In this document: positions 37,259-49,149 of the stretch, piece by piece
Numbering within the stretch: position 1 is the stretch's first letter
Layout: each line of letters begins with the position of its first letter
Source: Ashinkailepas kermadecensis
Taxonomy: Eukaryota; Arthropoda; Thecostraca; Neolepadidae
Assembly (NCBI GenBank): GCA_034440615.1
Contig: JAOTOM010004342.1
Coordinates: forward strand, 1-64,000
Reading direction: 5' to 3'
Length of the DNA: 64,000 nucleotides
Translations under genes and position numbers: made by a program
Notes under the pieces: generated by a model
Databases searched by the model: none
What the model was told of the DNA's origin: nothing
The model's input: the letters and a program-made list of their open reading frames with translations, nothing else

Positions 37259-37693
37259 ATGCCAAGCGACGTTGCGAGGTATCTGGTGTTCTTGGCCGTG
37301 ATTGGCATGTTTGCGCTGGGTGCTGGCGCTGGGTGCTGGCGCTGGCTGCTGTGCCGGCGCCACGCCTACCTGCTGCTGCCGACGGTATCGGCGCCACGCC
37401 CACTTCTGGCGCCACGCCCACCAGCTGCTGCTGACAGAGGCGGCGTCAGACCGCCGCCAGGTCATCTCATCACCAGCCTGTCTGACTACCGTCAGCCTCC
37501 GCCTCGATCCGCCGGCGCCGCCCCGAACGGGTTCAGCTTTCCTGCACCTCAGATCCCTCAGATCCCTCAGATCCCTCAGATCACCCACCTCAGATCGCCA
37601 CACGTGACCACACGAGGTCAGCGGCCGGACACCTCGAGGCTAGGCACGTCACCAGCTGTGGCAGGGGCGGTGCCAGCGCGCCGCCAGATCTGA
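37259..37693 (+). CDS. Hypothetical ORF with one TM segment and a proline-rich tail
   Basis: 144 codons from ATG 37259 to TGA. Residues 8-25 form a hydrophobic segment (YLVFLAVIGMFALGAGAG) followed by a basic CRRH. The rest is Pro/Ala/Arg-rich and includes a short IPQIPQIPQ run encoded by a 9-bp repeat (37553-37580). It lies between the two recognised genes on the same strand. I recognise no family. GC-rich composition could keep the frame open by chance, since opposite-strand frames of similar length exist. Confidence 0.25.
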   Translation: MPSDVARYLVFLAVIGMFALGAGAGCWRWLLCRRHAYLLLPTVSAPRPLLAPRPPAAADRGGVRPPPGHLITSLSDYRQPPPRSAGAAPNGFSFPAPQIPQIPQIPQITHLRSPHVTTRGQRPDTSRLGTSPAVAGAVPARRQI

Positions 37694-37699
37694 AGGAGT

Positions 37700-38440
37700 A
37701 GCCAGGTGTAGCCAGGGGTAGCCGGGGCGTGGGACAATGAGTTGTCGGCCGTCCCACGATCCACTTACTACATCGATGCACATTCAGCGGCTTCTCCCAC
37801 AACTGTTACCGCTATGGCATGAGACGTCTGCCGAAGGAGTCGACACGACGTTGATCTCCAGGCCGTGACTGAAGCAATGCGAGCCCGGTCGATTGGTCTG
37901 CTCGCCGCATCTTCTAGACCTTCCTTCCGCCTCCACTCGGCGTACTCAGGTCAGTTGGGTGGTGCCGCCACCCCTCCTACCCGGGCTATCCTCCACCGAG
38001 CCACCCCGATTCACAATGGTGCCGTCGCGCCTGGGTGCGGTCTGCCCAGGTGCTAATAGCACTTTTACAGAGCATGATTGTTGTGTGGTAATTCCTACGA
38101 CGACTGAGATAACATTCTTTGCGGACTGAAAGGGTGTCCCTACACCTGCTGCAGTTGTAGGGATACCCAGGACCGCATAGCTCGGCCTGGGTGTCACATG
38201 GCTTAACTGGGCGACCGATGACACATAGCTCGGCGCTGCAGCACCTGCTGACCGACCGACAGGCGTACCTGTAGATCACACCTTTGAGCTGTTTGCCTCC
38301 CGCCAGCTGTCTGCCGCTCGTAAGCGCGGTGGTGGAAGTCGATTTTTAATGTGCGACCTTTCTGTACGCCTGCAGGCTCAGGAGGTGTTGCCGCACCGAG
38401 TGATGGTGGCACCGACCGCACAGTGGTACGTCAGTGGCGC
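37700..38440. other. Intergenic; one candidate mini-exon
   Basis: Acceptor cgcctgcag and donor gtacgt bound a 50-base open segment at 38376-38425 (AQEVLPHRVMVAPTAQ). The donor abuts the 39-bp array, as in the splice-site arrays of the iRhom gene. This is circumstantial only. Confidence 0.3.
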
Positions 38441-40370
38441 TGTGTGACATATGTCACCGTCACATGTCAAATGACACGCTGTGTGACACAGGTCGCCGTC
38501 ACATGTCACATGACACGCTGTGTGACACAGGTTGCCGTCACATGTCACATGACACGCTGTATGACGTGTCACCGTCACATGTCATATGACACGCTGTGTG
38601 GCGCAGGTTGTCGTCACATGTCTCATGACACGCTGTGTGACACAGGTCACCGCCACATGTCACATGGCACGCTGTGTGACATATGTCACACGACACTGTG
38701 TGGCACAGGTTGTCGTCACATGTCACACGACACGCTGTGTGACACAGGTCACCGCCACATGTCACACGACACGCTGTGTGACATATGTCACACGACACTG
38801 TGTGGCACAGGTTGTCGTCACATGTCACATGGTGTACACGCTGTGTGACACAGGTCACCGTCACATGTCACATGGCACGCTGTGTGACACAGGTCACCAT
38901 CGCATGTCTCATGGCACGCTGTGTGACACAGGTCACCGTCGCATGTCTCATGACACGCTGTGTGACACAGGTCACCGTCACATGTCTCATGCCACGATGT
39001 GTGACACAGGTCACCGTCACATCTCACATGACACTGCGTGACACATGTCACCGCCACACGTCACATGACACGCTGTGTGACACAGGTCACCGTCACATGT
39101 CACATGACACGCTGTGTAACACAGGTCACCGTCACATGTTACATGACACGTTGTGTGATACAGGTCACCGTCACATGTCACATGACACCCTGTGTGACAC
39201 AGGTCACCGTCACATGTCACATGACACGCTGTGTGACACAGGTCACCGTCACATGTTACATGACACGTTGTGTGACACAGGTCACCGCCACATCTCACAT
39301 GACACGCTGTGTGACATAGGTCACCGCCACATGTCACATGACACCCTGTGTGACACAGGTCACCGTCACATGTCACATGACACGCTGTGTGACACAGGTC
39401 ACCGTCACATGTCACATGACACGCTGTGTAACATAGGTCACCGTCACATGTTACATGACACGTTGTGTGATACAGGTCACCGTCACATGTCACATGACAC
39501 CCTGTGTGACACAGGTCACCGTCACATGTCACATGACACGCTGTGTGACACAGGTCACCGTCACATGTTACATGACACGTTGTGTGACACAGGTCACCGC
39601 CACATCTCACATGACACGCTGTGTGACATAGGTCACCGCCACATGTCACATGACACGCTGTGTGACACAGGTCACCGCCACATGTCACATGACACGCTGT
39701 GTGACACAGGTCACCGCCACATGTCACATGACACGCTGTGTGACACAGGTCACCGTCACATGTTACATGACACGTTGTGTGACACAGGTCACCGCCACAT
39801 CTCACATGACACGCTGTGTGACATAGGTCACTGACACATGTCACATGACACGCTGTGTGACACAGGTCACCGCCACATGTCACATGACACGCTGTGTGAC
39901 ACAGGTCACCGCCACATGTCACATGACACGCTGTGTGACACAGGTCACCGTCACATGTTACATGACACGCTGTGTGACACAGGTCACCGCCACATCTCAC
40001 ATGACACGCTGTGTGACACAGGTCACCGCCACATGTCACATGACACGCTGTGTGACACAGGTCACCGCCACATGTCACATGACACGCTGTGTGACACAGG
40101 TCACCGCCACATGTCACATGACATGCTGTGTGACACAGGTCACCGCCACATGTCACATGGCACGCTGTGTGACACAAGTCACCGTCACATCTCACATGAC
40201 ACGCTGTGTGACACAGGTCACCGTCACATGTTACATGACACGCTGTGTGACACAGGTCACCGTCACATGTCACATGGCACGCTGCGTGACACAGGTCACC
40301 GTCACATGTCACATGGCACGCTGCGTGACACAGGTCACCGTCACATGTCACATGACACGCTGTGTGACAC
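38440..40370. repeat. 39-bp minisatellite, about 49 copies
   Basis: Unit cacatgacacgctgtgtgac plus acaggtcaccgtcacatgt. The period is a multiple of three, so both strands stay open (HRHMSHDTLCDTG on +; CHVTCDGDLCHTA on -, up to 506 codons). These are artefacts. Copies near the left end are the most divergent. Confidence 0.96.
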
Positions 40371-41867
40371 ATGGGTCGGGTGTACACCTTGACCACCTTC
40401 CTGAACCTACTGAGAGCACCGCAACAGGACGTGTACCTGTTGGGGGATCTCCAACATGTAACGACCGATGTGACGTCACAGATCACCTTGTTTGCGATTG
40501 GTCGGCGGTGGCCGGCCGGGTCAACTGGTGAATACAAGCTAGTCTGGATGGGATCGCCGTGTGTGTAAGGTTACGGCGCCGGTTATAGCAACTTAGCCGC
40601 CTCGGAAGTATAACTCCGCACCAAAAATAACCACAGGGTGAACCCGAATTCGAAACAGGTGATCCGAGATCATCTTAGGTCAATGACCTGAGATGGTCTC
40701 GATGTTTGGATGACATCAGAAGGAGCCTTACAGCAGTAATTTGTTAGCAGCATCCACTTTTATTGCTAAACTATGTGAACTTCCTTTGGCCACAGTTACC
40801 TCGCGAAATGCTTCAAATTCACATGGTCAGGAATGCCTTTTAGATGAGCTGGTGGCTTATCTAGGGATCTGATTATAAGGTGAGGAATATCAACCGATAG
40901 ACCATGCCCAGATCAACAATCACACACATACACGCACACACACACACACACATACATGTTTTTGTGTATGTTATGTTGTTGTAGGTGTATTTGCACATGT
41001 ATGTTTTTGTTATATTTTTCGGTTTTACGATAGCGATGGTGTGCTTCAACCAAAAATACATGGCTATCGTAATCTTTGACCTCACCTAGGTGGTCAAAGG
41101 TTGGCGGCACTGGGCCATGTTGTGTGCCATTAGATAGAACATGTGCCAAACGATGTGCTGGCTTTTACTTCAGGTCTCTAGCTCAATTAGGGGTGAAATG
41201 ACTGGACGTGAGGCGACCACCCCTCCCTCTGCCGTAGGGGAAGATGACGAATTGCTTTCGTCAGGCGAGAGTTAACACATCAAACCACAAACTCCTTTGT
41301 TATGCATTTACTATGCATTCTTCAGATTAAGCTGTCCTTCAGAATATTGCACGCATCACCATATTTGCAAATCATTCGGGTCCTAAATTCGGTGGAATCT
41401 GGCCAAATAAACTAAGACCTGTTACGCGTTCCGTTGCTATGGAAACATACACAAGCGTCGTTATGCCAGCATGTCTCACTATTTGGTACCAACTGAAACG
41501 TAATTCCAGCTCCTGTGTATTTGCTCAGGATAAGAGTGTTTCGAGAGGCCGGGAAGACAAAGAAGTTGTTTGCGACTTCACCTCCACTACTTGCCAACCG
41601 CTATCATAAGTAACTACCTATTTAGCTTGCGTGGTGTGTTTGTATGACCCCATGCAACACTTACCTTGATGGTGAAGTGCATTATAGTGGTATAAAATTC
41701 ACAAAATCAAAGCGAGGCTTTATGTGTACCGAACGTTTTTCTTTAAGAAAGACAACTACGACTGATGGACTCTACGATGGACTGGCCAGCGCATAGAATC
41801 ATCTTATCTCAGCTTGTGTTAATGCGGAAATGCACCAATGTCGCGTAGTCAGCACTGAATACCACAG
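40371..41867. other. No confirmed feature; possible exon fragment at its start
   Basis: An open frame at 40371-40568 contains DVYLLGDLQHVTTDVTSQIT, weakly like the LIGD segment of HAP2 domain II. No convincing splice-site pair supports it. A CA tract lies at 40920-40955. Confidence 0.25.
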
Positions 41868-42091
41868 TGACTGTGAAGATGCACCACAGTTCATGTGCTT
41901 CGAAGGTGAACAGCATGTTGGCGGTGAATGACCTCAGCCTGCTGGTGATGCTGTCGGTCGTGGTGACAGCCAAGATGGAGATGGAGGAGCTGCCGCTCTC
42001 CTCAGTTCTGCTCGATACGCCAGTGACCTCACCAGTCACAAAACTTATCGTCAAAACACCAGAGCACACGGCCGGGCCCATCCTCATCAAG
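41868..42091 (+). CDS. HAP2-like exon 1 (of those seen)
   Basis: Open segment after acceptor taccacag, including VNSMLAVNDLSLLVMLSVVV and ending TPEHTAGPILIK at the donor gtgggt (42092). Phase 1 in, phase 0 out. A different frame at the left end (CEDAPQFMCFEGEQHVGG) is also open but stops, so the start and frame are less certain than for the later exons. Confidence 0.5.
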
Positions 42092-44615
42092 GTGGGTCTT
42101 GATGGAGTCCTCTGTAAGACTCATCCTCATCAAGGTGGGTCTGGAAGCAGTCCTCTGTAAGAACCATCCTCATCAAGGTGGGGCTGGCCGCAGTCCTCTG
42201 TAAGACCCATCCCCATCAAGGTGAGTCTGGACGAGGTACTTTGTAGGACCAATCTATCTTCATAAAGGTGGGTTTTCACGACCACCTCCCACCTAGGGTC
42301 TGTATCAGTCTGGTCAAAACAAGTTTTTATCGCTAAAATGGCCCGTAAAAACGATCTGCCAGTATTTGTTGTTTATAGAACAATGCAAAGTAAGATATTT
42401 CTCCTTTCTAGGACCAATAAGCAATGCGATATTCTCCCTTCCAGGACCAAGGAGTGATGCTTGCTTGATTATCCCTTCTAGGGCCAGGGAGATATAGCTC
42501 TCCCCTCCAAGACCAATGAGCAATTTGTGATTTTCCCTTCCAGGATCAAGGAGTGATATGTAATTATCCCCTTCAGGACCAAGAAGTGATGTGTAATTAT
42601 CCCTTTCAGGATCAAGGAGTGATGTGTAATTATCCCTTGCAGGACCAAGGAGTGATGCCGCTTCGCCGAGAGGACATGGTGTTAATTTTCTGTAAGTTTA
42701 CAACATGGTATGTACCTCCACAAATCCAGTGCTCTGTTCCTCTGATCCTGGCGGGGGCACACTGTACTGTGCGCGGGGAGCCCAGTACAAATGGTGTCCT
42801 GTTTTGTGTTAATATGTTCTCAGTACGACGAAGAACCTGCAGTAACATAGCTATATTCCATCCACCTTATCTTCCATTACCTCTGTTGCTGGAGAGGGAC
42901 ATCAAGTCCCCCTCCCCACTATGTTTTAATCTGCAGCTCCGGAAAGCCTGGAATGATTATCCTGGAACTTGGCCATTTTTCCTAATTATATTTCTACACA
43001 GGATGTCAATGTTGTAGCGTTCTGTTTTGCTCAGTGGTGGCTCCATGCGCCTCTTTTCGGGAGCGTGTTCAACAATTCCCTCAGTTTTTGTCACATTGCG
43101 ACATGCTTAGCTTTTACCGTTCACAACTTCGAAAGTATTTGGCCGTTTTTCAAAATCCTCTCCAGGCAATGGTGCAAAACTGATTGCGGTGATGCAGTGA
43201 TTATGTGTAGCAGAAGCGAGTGCAGAGGGACGCGCATATGGCAATGTCTGCCGCCAAAATTCATACAATGTGTCATACTGAGGAACAATTGATCTAAATG
43301 AACGATTGTGAAAGGTGTGAGAACGTTATAGCGAAATTCGGAATTACGCTTTGGTCAGAGGCAGCTTCGGCAGATTTCTGGGGGACGAGGACGAATGAAA
43401 ACAATTTCCTTATTCGTGGTTGCTTTAATTAACTTGCGATACTAACCGCAGTGCTGTGTAGCACATATTATAAGGCTATTGCGCAGAGTGTATGACAGTT
43501 TGTAAGTTACATGCTTACCAGGGGCGGAAGCAGAGTGGGTGGGATAAGTCTAAGTCTGGCTTTGCAGGTGGACCGTGTTCGTAATTTGAGGTGTCTGAGC
43601 ATTTCAGTGGATGCAAAAATATCCCTAAGATGCACTTCATGAAAATATTGTCAATGGCGGCACTGGACGTTGTTTTTGGCGGAAGGTTATTATCCCGGTT
43701 CTATATTTTTCTAACTACACTGGTTTAGTTCGCGTTTATATAGAAATGCGATGATGCTCTCGTCTTGGCGTCCCGTACTTCGTCTATAAATTGTGATGAC
43801 ATTTTTGCGAAGATAGCGGTCTTTACGATAGGTTCCAAATCAGGCATGGAAGTTTCATCATGTGACGTATGATAATCTAAACATATGGCGACATTATGTG
43901 CATCATATTTCCTCTATGCTCTATTCCCTCATTCCGCCATCTCGAATGTATGCCATTGGTGCATCACTTCCCTGCCGAAATCAGTATTTTTCGGCACAGA
44001 ACTGAGTAAAGAATTGGTGGAATCCATAGGGAAAGAATCATCCAAAACTAGTGATCTAATGATATCTAATGATATCCTGGAATTGTATATTGTTTTCGAA
44101 CCGCTTCGGGACCGTTGTTTAAGGCTACTCGAACATCACATCGCTGAGAGGCTTGGCTTGTCACATTTGTCTGTTTTGTTATTGCGTCGTTAAAGGTAAT
44201 GTATGACTTTCCTCGCTTAAAACAATATCCAGTTGCATAGTGTTTTTTTCTGAACCACACATCTCAGGAATATGACTCGGTACCATTTGTTCTTAGCCAT
44301 ACTCAGAACAAAACAATAACACAACAAAACACATATTTATTGCTGCTTGCACTGTGTACTGAATTTGTAACTCAAGGATCCATTATATGGTGATGCCCAG
44401 CACTAGTACTTGGTCTTGAGGATTTTTAACGAATTTGGCACACCTGTATATGACATACCTCAAAAAGGTTCCGATTGGACAGCTCTGTTTGGAGGCTGCT
44501 TCTGGGTGTAAGATGGAAGTGAGTAAGGCGAACGCTGGATTACTTGGCTTTTCATTTTTCAAATACACGTATTATTTTCGGCCATTTTAAGTTTGTCTCC
44601 TTGCTGCTTCTAATC

Positions 44616-44687
<72 letters not shown>

Positions 44688-47600
44688 AATTGCTGATTCC
44701 CCTGCGTCCCTGGAGTTGCAAGAGGCAACCGAATTTGGTGCAAAGCGTCGATGTCATCTGATACGAGTTTCTCACAGATTGATGAGAGCAAAAAAAACAG
44801 GAGTTCATCAAAGGTAAGAAACAGAAGAGCAACCAACAGGGGCTCGGGTCCCGCCCCCTCACTTAGGAACCGAAAAAATACCAGATGAAACGAGACTTTG
44901 ATTTTTGCTTTCACCAGGCAAGACGAAATATTTTCGACGCTACGCGCACTGATGGCATTCTCTGTTTCCAGACATTTTTCTTTGGTCGGGACCCCTTCAG
45001 AAAATTCCTGCTTCGCCACTGGTAAGAATAGTGCATAAGAAGCACAATGTTGACAGGGTCCGTTGAACTCTTGGCCAAAATCGGTTGCACTGCACTGTCT
45101 TCTGGTTCTCTCGTGCGTCAATGTTGCCCCATCATCACGATCAGCTGCTCATTTCTTCTTTTCTGAGCGAACATCATGAAGGCAATGGGGGGCCCAAACG
45201 GCGGAAAAAAATGCTGGATGCAAGTGCTTGGTGCTGTAAGTGACCTCAACAAATCACGTACCCATATGCCGACAAACAGGCTTGATGAGGTTTGTCGACA
45301 CCATATACAGACAAGTGAAAGTCGTCGGCCGGGGCAATCAATGTGCACTGCCTCTGACGGCTGGATTCATGCATCGACTAAAAACTAACATTTAGCAGCA
45401 GCAGATTTTCGGTGTTTGTTGTACATTGGGACACAGTGCTAACATACCGGCACATGTAATGAAGCCGAGTTTGAAATTCGTCACTAGAACCAACGACTTG
45501 ATCCTGATATCAAGCTTACTATGGCACACATAGCTGACAAAACGGCCTTGTTTTTCTAGGCGCTTTGTTCAAAGTTCATCTTGATGGTGACATATACTCT
45601 ACGGAGTTGTACTTCAAACTCAGCCGATGTCCATACCGATCATTTTGCATCGCAACTTGCACAGCGAACGGCTACACACTGTTTCACAGATGAGTAAGAC
45701 AGATGAGTATCATCTAATCGAGATAGCACTAGCGCAGTCCAGAGAAGGATATGGGTATTATCTATAGAAAATGGATGCCCTGCCAGCCGGGTTCAGTCCG
45801 CAGCATGCACAGCTGAACACACCCTCAAGAATAAGCATCACACACAAAAAAACAACAAAAAGAAAAGCTATAATAACATGAAGCTTCCTTGTATTAACAA
45901 CACAATAACAAAACAGATGAATGCGACAATCCGAGCATCTCAAACAGAGGTCCAGCCTGTCCAAGTCCAGGTCCAGGTTTGTGTTCAAGCCAGTAGCCTC
46001 AAAATTGCAAGTGCAACCTATGGATATATATATATATATGCTTGCACGATCTTCCTGCCTGATTGTGCTGCTTCTCGCCTGTCAGACCTGACGGTGCTCA
46101 ACAACGGTCACGGTCCGGTGGAGTTGAGAGCCTCTATGAAACAGTGCTGCCAACACTTCTCCGTGCAGGACGCAGAATGTGAGGTCAGTGCTGCCATATG
46201 CGACGCTAATAGTCGGTGGCCAATCAAGTGCGACTATGAGGCTGCCAACTTGGAGTAGGGAGGTCGCGCGGTGCCTATGAAATCCCCCCCCCCCCCCACC
46301 ATCCGTGCAAGATGAGCAACTCTTAGGAAAGGAAAACGCAGGTTTCTGCGATTTTCGTTCGCTCTAGGTACATGATGTGCAACAATTGCATTGGCTTAGC
46401 ACGCGCACCGGAGGGAGGGGGGGTTCGGAATTCTCCCATCCCTCTGTTTTTAGATGGTATCTCAAAAACGAGCACGGACATCGCAGTGAAATCGTGTGAT
46501 GGTGTCGAAAACTGAGAAGCGCACCACACACAATTTACTATTTTTATATTCGTTGCAAAATATATAAGTCGCATGGATGCAAACCGACTGGCTGCCTAGG
46601 GTTCAAGGTCCCAAATGTATCGTCGGCGCGGTGGCGTGGCGGCTTGGCGTGCCAGCCGATCTTGACCTCATTTGACACTGACGATATCGCCTGAGGGTCA
46701 TCAAATTTATTCTGCAGGGAGTGCACTACAGCCGTAATCTCCCCCTCATATGTTGTGTTTCTAGCTGCAGTAGTTTCAGAGATCTTAGGAGCGGAATCCC
46801 CTTTCCCGGTTCGCATTATGTGAGAGAGACCCCTGTGCTCGTGTTAAGCGTCTTATGGTCATATTAATCCAGGTCGATAATAGCTCGAAACTCCACACGG
46901 TTTTTGGCTCAACGTCAGGTCATAACGAGGCACGAACATGTGCAGCAGCAGCGATAGTCATAGTCACCCCGTGCGAAGGCTCTTCCCATGAGAAGGCTTT
47001 CAACGCTCATGAGATTTCGAAGTGGTAAGGACTCCCGAGAAGTGGAGGCCCATGATCGCCACATCTACCACACAATACCTGCCGTGTCCCTGCTGTGTCC
47101 CTGTTGTGTAAGACGACTGTGCTGTTGGTGGGATGCTCCATCACATGCTCCACCACCAGCTTCCGCTGACGCATGCAGCAGCTGACGTGTCGACATGTGC
47201 CGCAGTCCATGCTGCTGATCGGAGGCTACATGGGGATCTTGTCACCAAGCCACACCACAAACATCACACTGCTCTTCCCTAACCTGGTGAGTGCTGGCGA
47301 TCACGGGTGGTGGGTGAAATGTCACCGGGTGAACCTCACTGGTGGTTACGTACACCCTCACCCCACACACACGCAGTCTTGTCCGTCGTGCAAAAATAGG
47401 ACCGCATGACGAATCCAAGTGTGACCATCACCACCGAGGAAGTTGTCAGCTGCTCAAGGACGATGTGGTCGGACCAATGCAGCAAGGACGTTGTGGTCAG
47501 TCGGACCAATGTACAATACTTCATGGGTTTCACATTGCACAGTGGCCGGATTTGCATTGAAGTCGGTATGTTATAGCCCTACATTAGCCCTCCACGTCTT

Positions 47601-49069
47601 TCCGGTCATATCCTCACACCCCGTCTCGGCGGGGGGGTCGATACAACCCCCCCTCTAATCTCCAAACTAAGCGTCGCACGAAAACGAAAGAGGTGTTATC
47701 GGAATGCGCTGGACGAGTATGGCCAGACCCCCCCTAAAATAATTGTATCCCCAAAAAGTGACGTCACTAGGGGGCCTAGGTTTTCACGACTTTCATGTTT
47801 TTGGCTGTGGGAGTTATTTTTTGGGGAGATTTGAAGGAAAAAATATTTGGTATCAGAAAAGGAAGACGAAAAGAAACCATGAACCTAACATTTTTGCCCA
47901 CCCAAATTTTTATTTCTTCAAATTTCCAAATTTTGAGTTTTCAATTTTGCTAAATTTGTATTTCTCTAATGGGTAGAGCAGACCGAAAAGCGTTGTTCTA
48001 AGTCAACTTGTTCTCATAAAAATGTTTACTTTAACCAGAAGCTTCGATTTCAGCTTCAATGGGAAAATACGCAGAACTAATAAGTAATACAAAATTTAGA
48101 AAAGAAGTAAAAATTCATCTGGTGCGTTTTGTTTCGTCCCTAAAGATAAGCAAACGCTGAAAGTTTCATTAAAATATCTGTATCCGTTACAGCGTGACGA
48201 CTGGTTGAACTTTTCTAGAGGTGACCTCACTTGACCTTGACTAACTCGTTGACCATAGACGACCTGACCTCAAAACTTTGACACAATATGCCAAATTAAT
48301 GTGGGAAAAGATATGCCAAATTTCGGCGCTGCCACGCGCCGTTCTTTCACAATCCGCGGAAGACCTTGGAGGGTGGGGGGGCACCTATCAACCCCCCCCC
48401 CCACCGAGACGGCGCGGGTTAGTCTGACTTAGCGCTTCAGCATGTTCGATTCTTGTTTTTGTTTGTCATGACCAAGGAAAATGCTTTGAAACATTTACAA
48501 TATATGACATGTTTGGAGTGCTCAATACTCAGAAAGGTTTCAGTGAGCCATTATTATACGGAATGCATATTATTATAAACTACGCATAATACAGAATGAA
48601 TGCATAGTACTATACAGAATGCACACAATGTTTTTGCATACTTGCGACAGAAACCAGTTAGTTGGCGTCCTTCCAAGTGGACTGGAGGCAAAGTCACTGT
48701 TTTTTTTGTTCAGTACATCTACAACTGAAGGAAACTTCGCTGGATTGTTTCAGTACATCTACAACCGTGTTGGCGAATGCGAGATCACCATCCAGTACAG
48801 CGACCACTCGTTTCAGCACACCATCCATTTCAACACCACCATCAGCCGCCATGGTCCCGTCAGCTCTGTTATGGAAGGTCAGGCCAGTGCAGATGACAGC
48901 AGCGTGTGTGTGTGTGATGTGATGTTCTGGCGACACGTCGGTACTGCTGTTGCAGGTGCAACTACGTAACCGAGCTTATGTTTGCCTGCTCTCATCGCCT
49001 GTCACCCTCACACTTTACTTCTTCCTTCATTTTTATTCTGACAGCCGCAGCCGTAAGTGTACATTGTTA

Positions 49070-49149
<80 letters not shown>

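Noticed and set aside
38440..40537. 506-codon Cys/His-rich repeat protein on the minus strand, resembling a zinc-binding repeat
   Set aside because: A 39-bp minisatellite with period divisible by three makes both strands open; the His/Cys pattern follows from cacatg/tgtgac content.
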